From the NCBI RefSeq assembly GCF_034259325.1, contig NZ_JAXIVS010000016.1:1-64000 (forward strand): a stretch of DNA of 64,000 nucleotides, in the 5' to 3' direction. Position 1 is the stretch's first letter; each line of letters begins with the position of its first letter. The position numbers and the translations under genes are program-made. Source of the DNA: Hyalangium ruber. Its GTDB lineage: Bacteria > Myxococcota > Myxococcia > Myxococcales > Myxococcaceae. The notes below the pieces were generated by a model, which was not told the DNA's origin, did no database searches, and was given only the letters and a program-made list of their open reading frames with translations. This document shows, piece by piece, positions 54,517-63,700 of the stretch.

Positions 54517-55473
54517 CTACCGACGCAGCCGCGCGTGAATCCGCGCGCGGAGCCACGGGCTCACCGCGCCGTCCACGGTCAGCGGGGTGATGGAGATCTC
54601 CCCCCGCTCCAGCGCCGTCGTGTCCGCGTGGTCCACGGTCTCGGCCTCGCACGCCACCTGGAGGCCGCAGATGCTGCCCACGGCGACGAACACCTCGGGG
54701 GTGGTGGAGATCTGCACGTACTGCGGGTGGACCACCTCGCCGTGTCCCAGGGCCGTCACGCGCGGCTCCTCGACGAGCGCGGGGTCGAACAGCCCGTCCG
54801 CGCCGAGCACGACGGGATAGTTCACGTTGAGGGCGACCCGGTCCGGCAGCAGCGCATCGCCATGCCGGGCGGTGTCACGCAGCTTCTCGATGAGGGTCTT
54901 CACGAAGGCGGCGGCGTGCGGCGCGGCGGCGGTGGTCTGCGAGAAGCCCGTGTTCGCGTCCTGGAAGTTGAGGCCGATGCTCACGGCGATGGCGGGCACG
55001 CCCTCCTCGGCGGCCGTCACGGCGGCGCCCACGGTACCCGAGTGGTTCACCGCGCGGCCCACATTCTGGCCGGAGTTCATCCCCGAGATGACGAGGTCGG
55101 GGCGCTCGGTCCCCATGGACCACAGGCCGAAGAGGACGGCATCCGCGGGAGTGCCCCCCACTGCCAGGCTCGGTCTCAGGGTGTCACCGCACAGGAACTG
55201 CGAGCGGGTGACGCGCAAGGCCTGGTTGAGGGTGAGCGCGGCGCTGGTGCCACTGCGGTCGGCGGCGGGCGCGGCGACGGTCACCTGGTACCCGGCCGCG
55301 CACAGCGTGTCCCTCAAGAGGAGCAGCCCCGCTCCGGCGACGCCGTCGTCATTGGTCAGGAGGATGCGCAAGGGGCGCTCGGCGGGTGGCGTCTCGTTGC
55401 CCGAGGCCAGGGCCGGGCTGGCCAGACCGAGGCTCACAACCAGGAGTGAAGAGAGCAGAGGATGGGCGTGCAT
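54517..55473 (-). CDS. surE: exported SurE-type phosphatase/nucleotidase
   Basis: A 318-residue SurE with TNDDGVAGAG at residues 40-49 (metal-binding Asp42 and Asp43), GGTPADAV for the loop and VISGMNSGQNVG in the conserved region. Unlike most SurE, which are cytoplasmic, it has a signal peptide (SLGLASPALA, residues 1-24) and extra cysteines. It dephosphorylates nucleoside monophosphates or polyphosphate, here in the periplasm or outside the cell. No neighbouring operon partner. Confidence 0.9.
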   Translation of the reverse strand: MHAHPLLSSLLVVSLGLASPALASGNETPPAERPLRILLTNDDGVAGAGLLLLRDTLCAAGYQVTVAAPAADRSGTSAALTLNQALRVTRSQFLCGDTLRPSLAVGGTPADAVLFGLWSMGTERPDLVISGMNSGQNVGRAVNHSGTVGAAVTAAEEGVPAIAVSIGLNFQDANTGFSQTTAAAPHAAAFVKTLIEKLRDTARHGDALLPDRVALNVNYPVVLGADGLFDPALVEEPRVTALGHGEVVHPQYVQISTTPEVFVAVGSICGLQVACEAETVDHADTTALERGEISITPLTVDGAVSPWLRARIHARLRR

Positions 55474-55551
55474 GGGTTCTCCGAAGGGGGGTAGGAGGTG
55501 GCTTCCACCAGGAGAACGAAGGCCCCGATTAATTGTCGCATTTCCCCTGCG

Positions 55552-58497
55552 TCATCTCTCGTGGCGGGCGAGCCACGCCTCCAGGTCCTTCCGGAACCTG
55601 GGAGCGGAAGGGTCCTGGTCATCCACCAGGGTCCGCGCCTCGGTGGCGAGCTGGAGGGCCCGCTGCCGGTCCCCTCCCGAGTCCCACAGCGCCCGGGCCA
55701 GGAAGAAGCGCCCCACCGCCCCCACCATGGGTGAAACGTGCGTCCTCTCGCGCCCCGCGAGGAGCCGGGACAACGGCGCCACGGCATCGCCCGGCCGGCC
55801 GAGGTCCACGTACACCCGGCCCAGGTTCAACAGCGTCTGGCCCCACAGGTTCTGCCGGTCCTCGACCAGGGAGTCCTGGATGGCGGCGGCGCGCTCGTAG
55901 TGCGGCAGGGCCTCAGCGAGCTTTCCCTGCATCCGGTGGACATCGGCCAGGCTGATCAACATGACGACGAGCGTGGGGTGCTCGCGGCCCAGCTTGCGCT
56001 CCAGACGGGCGGTGGCCTCGGCGAGGAGCCGCCCCGCCTCCTGCACGCGCCCCGCGCGGGCCATGGTGGCGGCAATGTTGTGGGTGAGCACCGCCGAGTC
56101 CGAGCTGTCCGCGCCGCCGCTGGCCTCCATGAGGCGCAGGGCCCGCTCGAGCATCGGCAACAGCTCCACCGGCTTCCAGCCCAGGGGGATGCGGGTGGTG
56201 GCCAACGTGTTGAGCGCGCTGACGAGCCCCGGGTGCTCCGGGCCCAGCGCCCGCTCCAGCACCTCGATGGAGCGCAGGGACAGCCGCTCCGCCTCGGCGA
56301 ACTCGCTCCGGTACCAGCGCACCTCCGCGAGCTCCGCCAGCGCCATGCCCACCTCGGGGTGCTCCGGCCCCAGCGCATGCTCTCGCAGCGCCAGGGCGCG
56401 GTGGCCCAGCTCGAGCGCCTCCTCCGTGCGCCCCAGCGAGGTCCACGCCGCGCACCGCTTCAGGAGCACCTCCGACACGGCCAGACTCTCCGGACCCACG
56501 GTGCGCTCCAGCAACTCCAACGCCTGCCGGTGCTGCGCCTCCGCCTCGGCATAGTGGCCCTGGACATAGAGGACGCGCCCCACGTTGACGTGCAGCCGCG
56601 CGCGCAGCCCGTCGTCCCCGCCCAGCCGCAGGAGCGCCGCGTCGGCGCGCTCACGCCACCGCCGCGCCAGCGCGAACTGCTCGAAGCGCTCTCCGGTGAG
56701 GCGCACGGCCAGCGTCCACCCGCGCGCAGCCACCCGGTCATGGCCCACGGCCTCGGCGGCCCAGAGCGACTCGAAGAGGGCCTCCTCCGCGCCCCGGTAG
56801 TCCCCCGCCTGCTCGCGCAGCTCGGCCACCGCCAGGAGCCCCTCGGCGCTCCCGGCCCGATCGCCCTCCTTGCGCGCCGATTCCGCCGCTGGCAGCGCGA
56901 CGGACAGCCCCTCCGCGTACCGGCCGGCGGCCTCCAGCGCTCGCGCCCGCACCAGCGCCGCGCGCAGCGCCTCCGAGGGCTCCGCCCCGCGCGCCAGCGT
57001 CGCCGAATCCGAGCAGCCCGAGGGCGCGGGCAGGGACTCCACCGCGCGCAGCGCCCGCCCCACCACGTCCGCGTCCGCCTGTGCCAGCACCTGCGTGAGG
57101 GCAGCCACCTCCGCCAGCCGTCCATCCAGGCAGCGCATCCGCTTGCCCAGGACCTCCTCCGACTGCTCGCCGCGCACCCGCGTTGCCTCACAGGCGGCGG
57201 TGCGCGTCGTCACCCAGGCGGAGGTGTACGCATTCAGCGAGCGCCGCACCTGAGCCCACGCGGCGGTGGCGAAGGGGCGCTCGGTGCCGAGGAAGGCGGC
57301 CTCCACGGCCCGCTGGTGAGGTGTCCCCCAGACGCTGGCCATCGCACGCTCGGCGGCGCCCGCGCAGGCCCGCGCCTGGTGCGCATGCAAGGCATGGGTG
57401 GCCACCACGGCGCCCAACACCAGCGCCATCCCACCGGCCCAGGCCAACCACCGTCGGCGGCGCGCGCCGGGATCCGCGAGCAGGGCCGCGAGCAACGCCT
57501 CCAGGGAGGCATGGCGCCGAGAGGGCTCCACCTCCAGGCCTCGCAGCACCGCGCGGTGCAGCCACGCCGGCACGGAGGAGCCCCGAGGCGCGGGCCGCAC
57601 CCGGCCCGCCCGTACCTCCAGGGAGAGCGCGTCCACGGTGGCTCCCTGGAAGGGACGCTCGCCGTGGAGGGCCTCATACAGCGCCACGCAGAGGCTGAAC
57701 TGATCGCTGCGCGCATCCACCTGCCCGTCTCCGGCCAACTGCTCGGGCGCCATATAGGCGGGAGTGCCGCCCACGAGCCGCGGTACCTCTCCGCCTCCAG
57801 ACGTGGCGGTGCGGGCCAGGCCGAAGTCCGTCACCCGCACCCGCCCATCCCGTCCCACCAGCAGGTTCTCCGGCTTCACATCCCCGTGGACAAGGCCCGC
57901 GGCATGCGCGGCGGCGAGTCCCCTCCCCGCCTGCACGAAGGCATCCCGCACCTCCCGCCAGGAGCGCGGGGCGACAAGCAACCACTGGCGCAGCGTCTGC
58001 GCCTCCACCAACTCCATGGCGAGGAAGACCTGCTCGCCGAACGTGCCCACGTCGTAGATGGGCACCACATGCGGGTGGGAGACACGGGCCATGGCCTGGG
58101 CCTCGCGCAGCAGGAGGGCGCGACCCGCCTCGAGCTCCAGCCCCAGCCCTCGCGTGCGCAGCAGCTTGAGCGCCACGCGGCGATCCAGCTCGGGGTCATA
58201 GGCCGCGTACACCACGCCCATGCCCCCCGCTCCGAGGCGCTCCAGCACGAGGTAGCGCCCCACCGCCGTGCCACGAGCCAGGGGGGCCGCCTCGACCGCC
58301 GAAGACGAGGAAGGGCCGGTGGAAGCCAGCGAATCGGCGGCGTCCACGGGCTCGGAGGTCCGAGCCTGGAGCGCCTGCGCCATCAAGCGTCGGCACGAAG
58401 GACAGGTGTCCAGGTGCGCATCCAGCTCCGCGACGCGAGCCGGAGGCAAGCCGCCGAGCATCACCTCCATGAACGTGGCTTCATCCAGGCAGCGCAT
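55552..58497 (-). CDS. Ser/Thr protein kinase with zinc-finger N-terminus and TPR C-terminus
   Basis: A 981-residue kinase. An anti-sigma-type zinc finger (H28-x3-C32-PSC35) is at the N-terminus; the kinase domain starts near residue 80 (GAGGMG loop; Lys111; catalytic loop HGDVKPENLL, where the Arg of HRD is Gly; DFGLA). A transmembrane segment sits near 350-370 (WLAWAGGMALVLGAVVATHAL), followed by about 500 residues of TPR hairpins (HYAEAEAQHRQALELLERTVG; RTEEALELGHRALALREHALG). The ATG at 58497 is preferred to a TTG at 58506 that overlaps the sigma stop. It likely regulates the linked sigma factor. Confidence 0.9.
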   Translation of the reverse strand: MRCLDEATFMEVMLGGLPPARVAELDAHLDTCPSCRRLMAQALQARTSEPVDAADSLASTGPSSSSAVEAAPLARGTAVGRYLVLERLGAGGMGVVYAAYDPELDRRVALKLLRTRGLGLELEAGRALLLREAQAMARVSHPHVVPIYDVGTFGEQVFLAMELVEAQTLRQWLLVAPRSWREVRDAFVQAGRGLAAAHAAGLVHGDVKPENLLVGRDGRVRVTDFGLARTATSGGGEVPRLVGGTPAYMAPEQLAGDGQVDARSDQFSLCVALYEALHGERPFQGATVDALSLEVRAGRVRPAPRGSSVPAWLHRAVLRGLEVEPSRRHASLEALLAALLADPGARRRRWLAWAGGMALVLGAVVATHALHAHQARACAGAAERAMASVWGTPHQRAVEAAFLGTERPFATAAWAQVRRSLNAYTSAWVTTRTAACEATRVRGEQSEEVLGKRMRCLDGRLAEVAALTQVLAQADADVVGRALRAVESLPAPSGCSDSATLARGAEPSEALRAALVRARALEAAGRYAEGLSVALPAAESARKEGDRAGSAEGLLAVAELREQAGDYRGAEEALFESLWAAEAVGHDRVAARGWTLAVRLTGERFEQFALARRWRERADAALLRLGGDDGLRARLHVNVGRVLYVQGHYAEAEAQHRQALELLERTVGPESLAVSEVLLKRCAAWTSLGRTEEALELGHRALALREHALGPEHPEVGMALAELAEVRWYRSEFAEAERLSLRSIEVLERALGPEHPGLVSALNTLATTRIPLGWKPVELLPMLERALRLMEASGGADSSDSAVLTHNIAATMARAGRVQEAGRLLAEATARLERKLGREHPTLVVMLISLADVHRMQGKLAEALPHYERAAAIQDSLVEDRQNLWGQTLLNLGRVYVDLGRPGDAVAPLSRLLAGRERTHVSPMVGAVGRFFLARALWDSGGDRQRALQLATEARTLVDDQDPSAPRFRKDLEAWLARHER

Positions 58498-58502
58498 GGG
58501 AC

Positions 58503-59390
58503 TCAATCGAGGCGGGAGCGCAGCAGCCGGCTGAGGTTGACGTCGATTTGGCTGGAGATGAGGCGCAACACGCTGTCGAGCTGGGAGTGGGTCAGGCGCA
58601 GTCGCTCGGTCAGCAGGCGCCGTGTTTCTTCGAGAAGGGCCTCCTGTGCAGCCAGGGCCCAGCGGGCGGCGGTGGCGCGGTGTACGCCATAGAGGGCACC
58701 GAGCTGGTCGATGCTCAAGCCATCGAGGTACTTGAGGCGCAGCACATTGCGCTGCCTGGGAGCGAGTGCGGTCAGGGCCTGGGCGAAGGCGGCGTTGAAC
58801 TCGGCGCGATAGGTGGTCTTGAGGTAAGCGAGCTCGGGATCATCTCCAGGCTCGACGAGGAACGGCAGGGCCGCGTCATCCGCGTGGGCCTCACCCGCGC
58901 CGCGACGTTGAAGATCCAAGGCAAGCCACAGCGCGGCGGCTCGCACCCAGCCGGAGAGCGGACCGGTGCCTGGGTAGGCGGCGAGCCTCGCCGGAGCATC
59001 CGCGGTGGAGACGAGCATCCTCTGGCGCAACTGCTGGCGTACGTCGTCCAAGGCGGCGGGAGAAAGCTTCAGGCGCGCCACGGCCACGGCGACCTCGGGA
59101 AGGAGCCGGGCCTCGAAGGCCGCCAGCGCGGCGGGCACGCCGTGAGCGCAGGCACAGGCGAGGTAGAGGTCCCCCAGGTGGAGCTGCTCCAGTGCCTCCG
59201 AGGAGCTGTCCGAGGCCAGATGGCGGGCAAGGTGCGCGACGAAGCGAGGGCCCTCCAGCGTCACCCCCGGCCACGCGGCGCGGGCCGCTTCCCACACTCG
59301 AGAGAGCCGCTCCTCCAGAGCCGCCGGTGGCTCGATGGAGGAAGCGCCTTCACGGGCGGTGATGAAGGCATGAGCGAGTGGCTGCGGCAT
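58503..59390 (-). CDS. myxobacterial sigma-70 family sigma factor linked to a kinase
   Basis: A 295-residue sigma factor of the Myxococcales-specific type. The C-terminal region shows sigma-4 features (LTALAPRQRNVLRLKYLDGLSIDQLGALYGVHRATAARWALAAQEAL), while the N-terminal part is divergent. The ATG at 59390 has GGAGG 8 bases upstream; the ATG at 59423 is an alternative. The stop is 5 bases from the start of the downstream kinase, which carries an anti-sigma-like zinc finger, so the pair probably forms one signalling unit. Confidence 0.85.
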   Translation of the reverse strand: MPQPLAHAFITAREGASSIEPPAALEERLSRVWEAARAAWPGVTLEGPRFVAHLARHLASDSSSEALEQLHLGDLYLACACAHGVPAALAAFEARLLPEVAVAVARLKLSPAALDDVRQQLRQRMLVSTADAPARLAAYPGTGPLSGWVRAAALWLALDLQRRGAGEAHADDAALPFLVEPGDDPELAYLKTTYRAEFNAAFAQALTALAPRQRNVLRLKYLDGLSIDQLGALYGVHRATAARWALAAQEALLEETRRLLTERLRLTHSQLDSVLRLISSQIDVNLSRLLRSRLD

Positions 59391-59491
59391 GACACCGGCC
59401 TCCGAGGCGAGACACGGCGGCATGAGAGCACCAATCCCCCCCGAGGCGGATGACGTGCGGGGTATGATGAACTCCAGGAGAGCAACCAACC

Positions 59492-60649
59492 ATGCCCCTG
59501 AACCGTCCTTCGCCGCGAGGAAGCGTGCTGCGCATCCTGGTGTGGATCGTGAGCATCGTGCTGATCCTCGGCATCGCAGCGGCCTTCGGGTTCGACCGGA
59601 TGCTGCGCAACAAGTACGAGCCCGCCATTGGCGCGTTCCGCAAAGAGGTGACGGAGCACGTCGGCTTCTTCTGTGAACAGCAGACGCTGCTGGCCAAGGA
59701 TGCGTGGTTCCACGAGCCACGAACGGAAGGAGACGCGGGGCCGCTCTTGAACGCCTGGCTGGCGTGGGATCCCCAACCGGAGCCACCGAAGGACTCTCCC
59801 CTCACCGTTCCGGCGCACCTGCCGCAAAAGAGCGCGGACCTCAAGGATTGGCTCACCGCGAGCATCGACGTCTCCACGCTGGACTTCGACTGGATGCGCA
59901 AGCTGCGCGCCTATGACCGGTGGGACATCGCGCGGAACACGCCTACGCCCTTGCCGGCGCAAATCAACCTGCCCGAGGCACCGCTGCCATACTTCGGCAC
60001 GCTGCAGCTCTGGACGAAGTTCCGGCTGCTGCACGGCTTGAGGACGGGCCAGCCGGTGGAGGCGGCCCGTGACGTGCGACACCTCGCCTGGCTGTCCTAT
60101 CGCACGGACACGCTGCTGGGCGGTGCCATCGCGAGAGCGCTGCTGAAGTTGGAGCGCGAGGCCTACGACGCTCAGTCCTCCCCTGTCCCGGAGTGGCAGC
60201 CGATGAGCCAGGAGCAGCTCGACCGGATGACGGCGGTCTTCATGTCGAGCACGGCCTTCTCGAACATCGCCGCGCCCGTCGAAGTGGCGAAGCAGGCCCG
60301 AAGCTGCGGAGCGCCCGCCGTGAGCCGCTGCATGGCGCTCACCGAATCGTCCTTCACGTTCAAGTACCTGCAGCCTCTCGTGGGGAGCTCCTACGATGAG
60401 GCGTACAGCGCCTTCACCCAGGACCTCGCCAAGCCCACCTGCGCCACCTCCTTGGCGCGCACGTACTGGGAGCGGGGCTTCACGATCGAGGAGCATCGAA
60501 CGGCCGGCAAACTGGAAGAGCACGCATGGCTCGATTCCCTCCCGGGCACCTACGCCGCCACCCACATCGCGGGGATATTGATCGCCATCGGCCCGCCGAA
60601 CCTCAAGCACCTCAAGGAGCTCCGAACGAAGACAGACGGGGCTCGTTGA
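59492..60649 (+). CDS. membrane-anchored protein, function unknown
   Basis: A 385-residue protein with one N-terminal transmembrane segment (VLRILVWIVSIVLILGIAAAFGF) and a long soluble part outside. It has no recognised domain; the segments GTLQLWTKFRLLHGLRTGQPVEAARDVRHLAWLSYRTDTLLGG and LEEHAWLDSLPGTYAATHIAGI are helical. The start at 59492 follows AGGAGA. It lies between the divergent sigma/kinase pair and the kinase fusion and could serve either. Confidence 0.75.
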   Translation: MPLNRPSPRGSVLRILVWIVSIVLILGIAAAFGFDRMLRNKYEPAIGAFRKEVTEHVGFFCEQQTLLAKDAWFHEPRTEGDAGPLLNAWLAWDPQPEPPKDSPLTVPAHLPQKSADLKDWLTASIDVSTLDFDWMRKLRAYDRWDIARNTPTPLPAQINLPEAPLPYFGTLQLWTKFRLLHGLRTGQPVEAARDVRHLAWLSYRTDTLLGGAIARALLKLEREAYDAQSSPVPEWQPMSQEQLDRMTAVFMSSTAFSNIAAPVEVAKQARSCGAPAVSRCMALTESSFTFKYLQPLVGSSYDEAYSAFTQDLAKPTCATSLARTYWERGFTIEEHRTAGKLEEHAWLDSLPGTYAATHIAGILIAIGPPNLKHLKELRTKTDGAR

Positions 60650-60718
60650 AAAGCGAGGCGGCTGTGAGAGACTGATTTTTCGGTTTCCACGCATCCATCG
60701 ACCTCCCGCGAGGCTGGG

Positions 60719-63700
60719 TTGGGCTCTCACAACTGCCTGTCTGCCGAGGTTCTGGCTGACTTGAACAACGGCCGCCTGCCGGCTGACGTTGTGGCCCAGG
60801 CACGTCGTCATGCCGCGGAGTGCGACACCTGCCGTCCGCTCCTCGTCCAGGCCGCTCCCGGTCCAGCGGCCCGTCGAGACGACAGAACCCAGACACTCCC
60901 GGGACCAGGAGAAGCGGGGGCGCGCGTCGCCGCTGCCCCCGGAGCGCGCCCAGGCGAGACCACCTGGATGCCTCCTCTCGAATTCGATGAGTTCCGCGTC
61001 GAGCGGGAGATCGGCCGCGGCGGAATGGGTGTCATCTACCTCGCGCAGGACACCTCCCTGGGCCGCCCCGTCGCGGTGAAATTCATTGCCTTGCAGCAGC
61101 CCGAGTCCCTGGTCCGCGCGTACATCGAGACCGAGGCGCGTGCCATCGCCCGCCTGCAGCACCCCAACGTCGTCACCGTCTATCGCGTCGGCAAGGTCGA
61201 AGAGCACCCGTACATCGTCTCCGAGTACGTGGTCGGTCAAAGCCTCTCGGAACTCTCCCTGCCCCTGCCGTGGCGACGCGTCCTCACGCTCGGCCTGGGC
61301 CTCGCCCGAGGGCTCGCGGCGGCCCACCACCAGGGCGTGCTCCACCGGGACATCAAGCCCGCCAATGCCCTGCTCGCCGCCAGCGGAGAGGTGAAGCTGC
61401 TGGACTTCGGTCTGGCCGAGCGGTTCGACCCGAGCGGTGCTTCCTCGCCCGTGGGCACCGCCAACCTTGCGGGCACCCCGGCCTATATGGCGCCCGAGAT
61501 CCGCCGCGGCGCTCCGCCCACGCCCCAGAGCGACCTCTATTCGCTCGGCCTGACCCTGTACGAGCTCTGCACGGGGAAGCTGCCTCCCGCCGTGGGTGGA
61601 TTGGATCGCCGCCATGACGCCTCCGCGATCGAACTGGTGCCGGGCATCGATCCCGACTTCGCGAAGCTGATCCTGCGGTGTCTCTCGCACAGTCCGATCC
61701 AGCGCCTTGCCACGGCCGACATCCTCCGCGAGGGGCTGGAGCACCTGGAGCACCTGCACTCCGCCCCGCTGCTGGCCGCCAGCAATCCCTATCGAGGCCT
61801 CGCGCCCTTCGAGGCCGAGCACCAGAAACTCTTCTTCGGGCGGGACGCCGACATCCGCGCCGTTCTGGAACGGCTGCACCGCCAGCCCCTGGTGCTGGTG
61901 GCCGGAGACTCCGGCGCCGGCAAGTCCTCGCTGTGCCGTGCCGGCGTGCTGCCCTGGGCGAGGTCCGACGCCCTGAACGAGGGCCGCGACATCTCCACCG
62001 TCACGCTGTGGCCGGGCCACCGGCCGCTCCAGGCACTCGCCGCCGCGCTCGCGCCGCTGCTCGGGCAGAAGGAAGCGGAGCTCGTCACCGTGCTGCTCAC
62101 GGACCTGCCCGCATGGCTGGGGCAGACCCTGCGCGAGAGGTACCACGGCAAGCGTGGGCTGCTCCTCTTCATCGATCAGCTCGAGGAGATCCTCACCCAG
62201 GCTGCGCCCTCCGAGGCGACCCGCTTCGCCGCCATCCTGGGAGGGCTGGCACTACCGTCCTCCGGGGTGCGCGTGCTCCTGGCGGTGCGGGGCGATTTCC
62301 TGACGCGCATCTGCGCGCTGCCGGGCCTGGGCGAAGAGGCGGAGCGCGCGCTCTACATCCTCCGCCCGATGTCGCCCGAGGGGACCCGCGAGGCCATCGT
62401 GGACCCGGCGCGCACCCGGGGCGTGGTCTTCGAGTCCGATGAGCTCATCCAGACGCTCGTCGCATCGACAGCGCACGGCGCGGGCAGCTTGCCCCTGCTG
62501 CAATTCGCGCTCGCCGAGCTGTGGGAGCGGCGCGACTCGGCGCGAGGCTGCATCACCCTGGAGTCCCTGGGAGAGATGGGAGGCGTGGCCGGAGCGCTCT
62601 CCCGGCACGCCGACGGGGTGATCCAGCGGCTGAGCCCCACCGAACAGCAAGCGGCGCGGCGCATCCTCCTCCAACTCGTGACGGCGGACGGCACGCGCTC
62701 CAATCGGAGCGAAGAAGAGCTCGTCTCGGCGCGAGACCCCGCATCCGGCGCCGCCCTTCGCGCGCTCCTGGAAGGCCGGATCCTCCATGCGCACACGGCG
62801 GGCGGACAAGCCCGGTACGAGCTGGCCCACGACTCGCTTCTGATGAGCTGGGGGACGCTGCGCAACTGGGTCGATGACGACATTGGCCATCGCGCGGTGC
62901 GCCAGCGCGTCGAGCAGGCGAGCACCGAATGGGAGCGCCTGGAGAGAGCCCGGGACGTGCTCTGGGCGCAGCGTCAGCTCGATGAGGCACGCCCCCTCGA
63001 CCCCAAGACCCTGAGCCCCCAGGCCCGCGCCTTTCTCTTCACTTCTCGCCGCGCACTGAGGCTCCAGCGGTGGGGCCGCTACCTCTCCGTCACCCTCCTG
63101 GTGCTCGCCCTCGCCGCGACCTACGGCGGTCTTCGCCTGCATGCGTCCTTCGAGGACAAGCGCTTCGTCACCGCCGAACTCGGCAAGGCAAGGCAGTTGC
63201 TGGGGGAGGGACACGCCCTGGCGGAGAAAGCCCGCACCACCCGAGAGGAAGCGCTCACACTGTTCGGAGGTCGGGGCGCGCTCTCCTCCAACCCTGGAAC
63301 ACCCCAGAGCGCGCCGGACCTCTGGAACTCCGCTGAGCGGCGATGGACCGAAGCACTCGCCCTCTTCGAGCGGGCGGATGCAGCCTACGCCTCCGCCGGT
63401 CAGCCTCTTGAGCGGGCCCTTGAACGCCAATATGGCCATGAGGAGGCCCGCCAGCTCCGCCTCGAAGTCGCCTACGAGCGTCTGCTCCTCGCCGAAGACT
63501 TCCACCAGAAACGCCTGCGCACTGAACTCCAGCGGAGCCTCGAACGGCTGACCGACCACCCGAAAGAGGGCGCGGAGTGGCGGCAGCGACTCTTCGCGCC
63601 AGCCGAGCTCGAACTCGTGATCGATCCGCCCGGGGCGCGCGTCGAGTTCCAGCGATACATCAGCGATGACCAGCGAGTCCGTCACCTCGAGCCAGCTCCG

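Noticed and set aside
59261-62146. A 961-codon minus-strand frame across the unknown anchored protein and kinase fusion
   Set aside because: It opposes a kinase with intact motifs and its composition is that of a GC-bias shadow.
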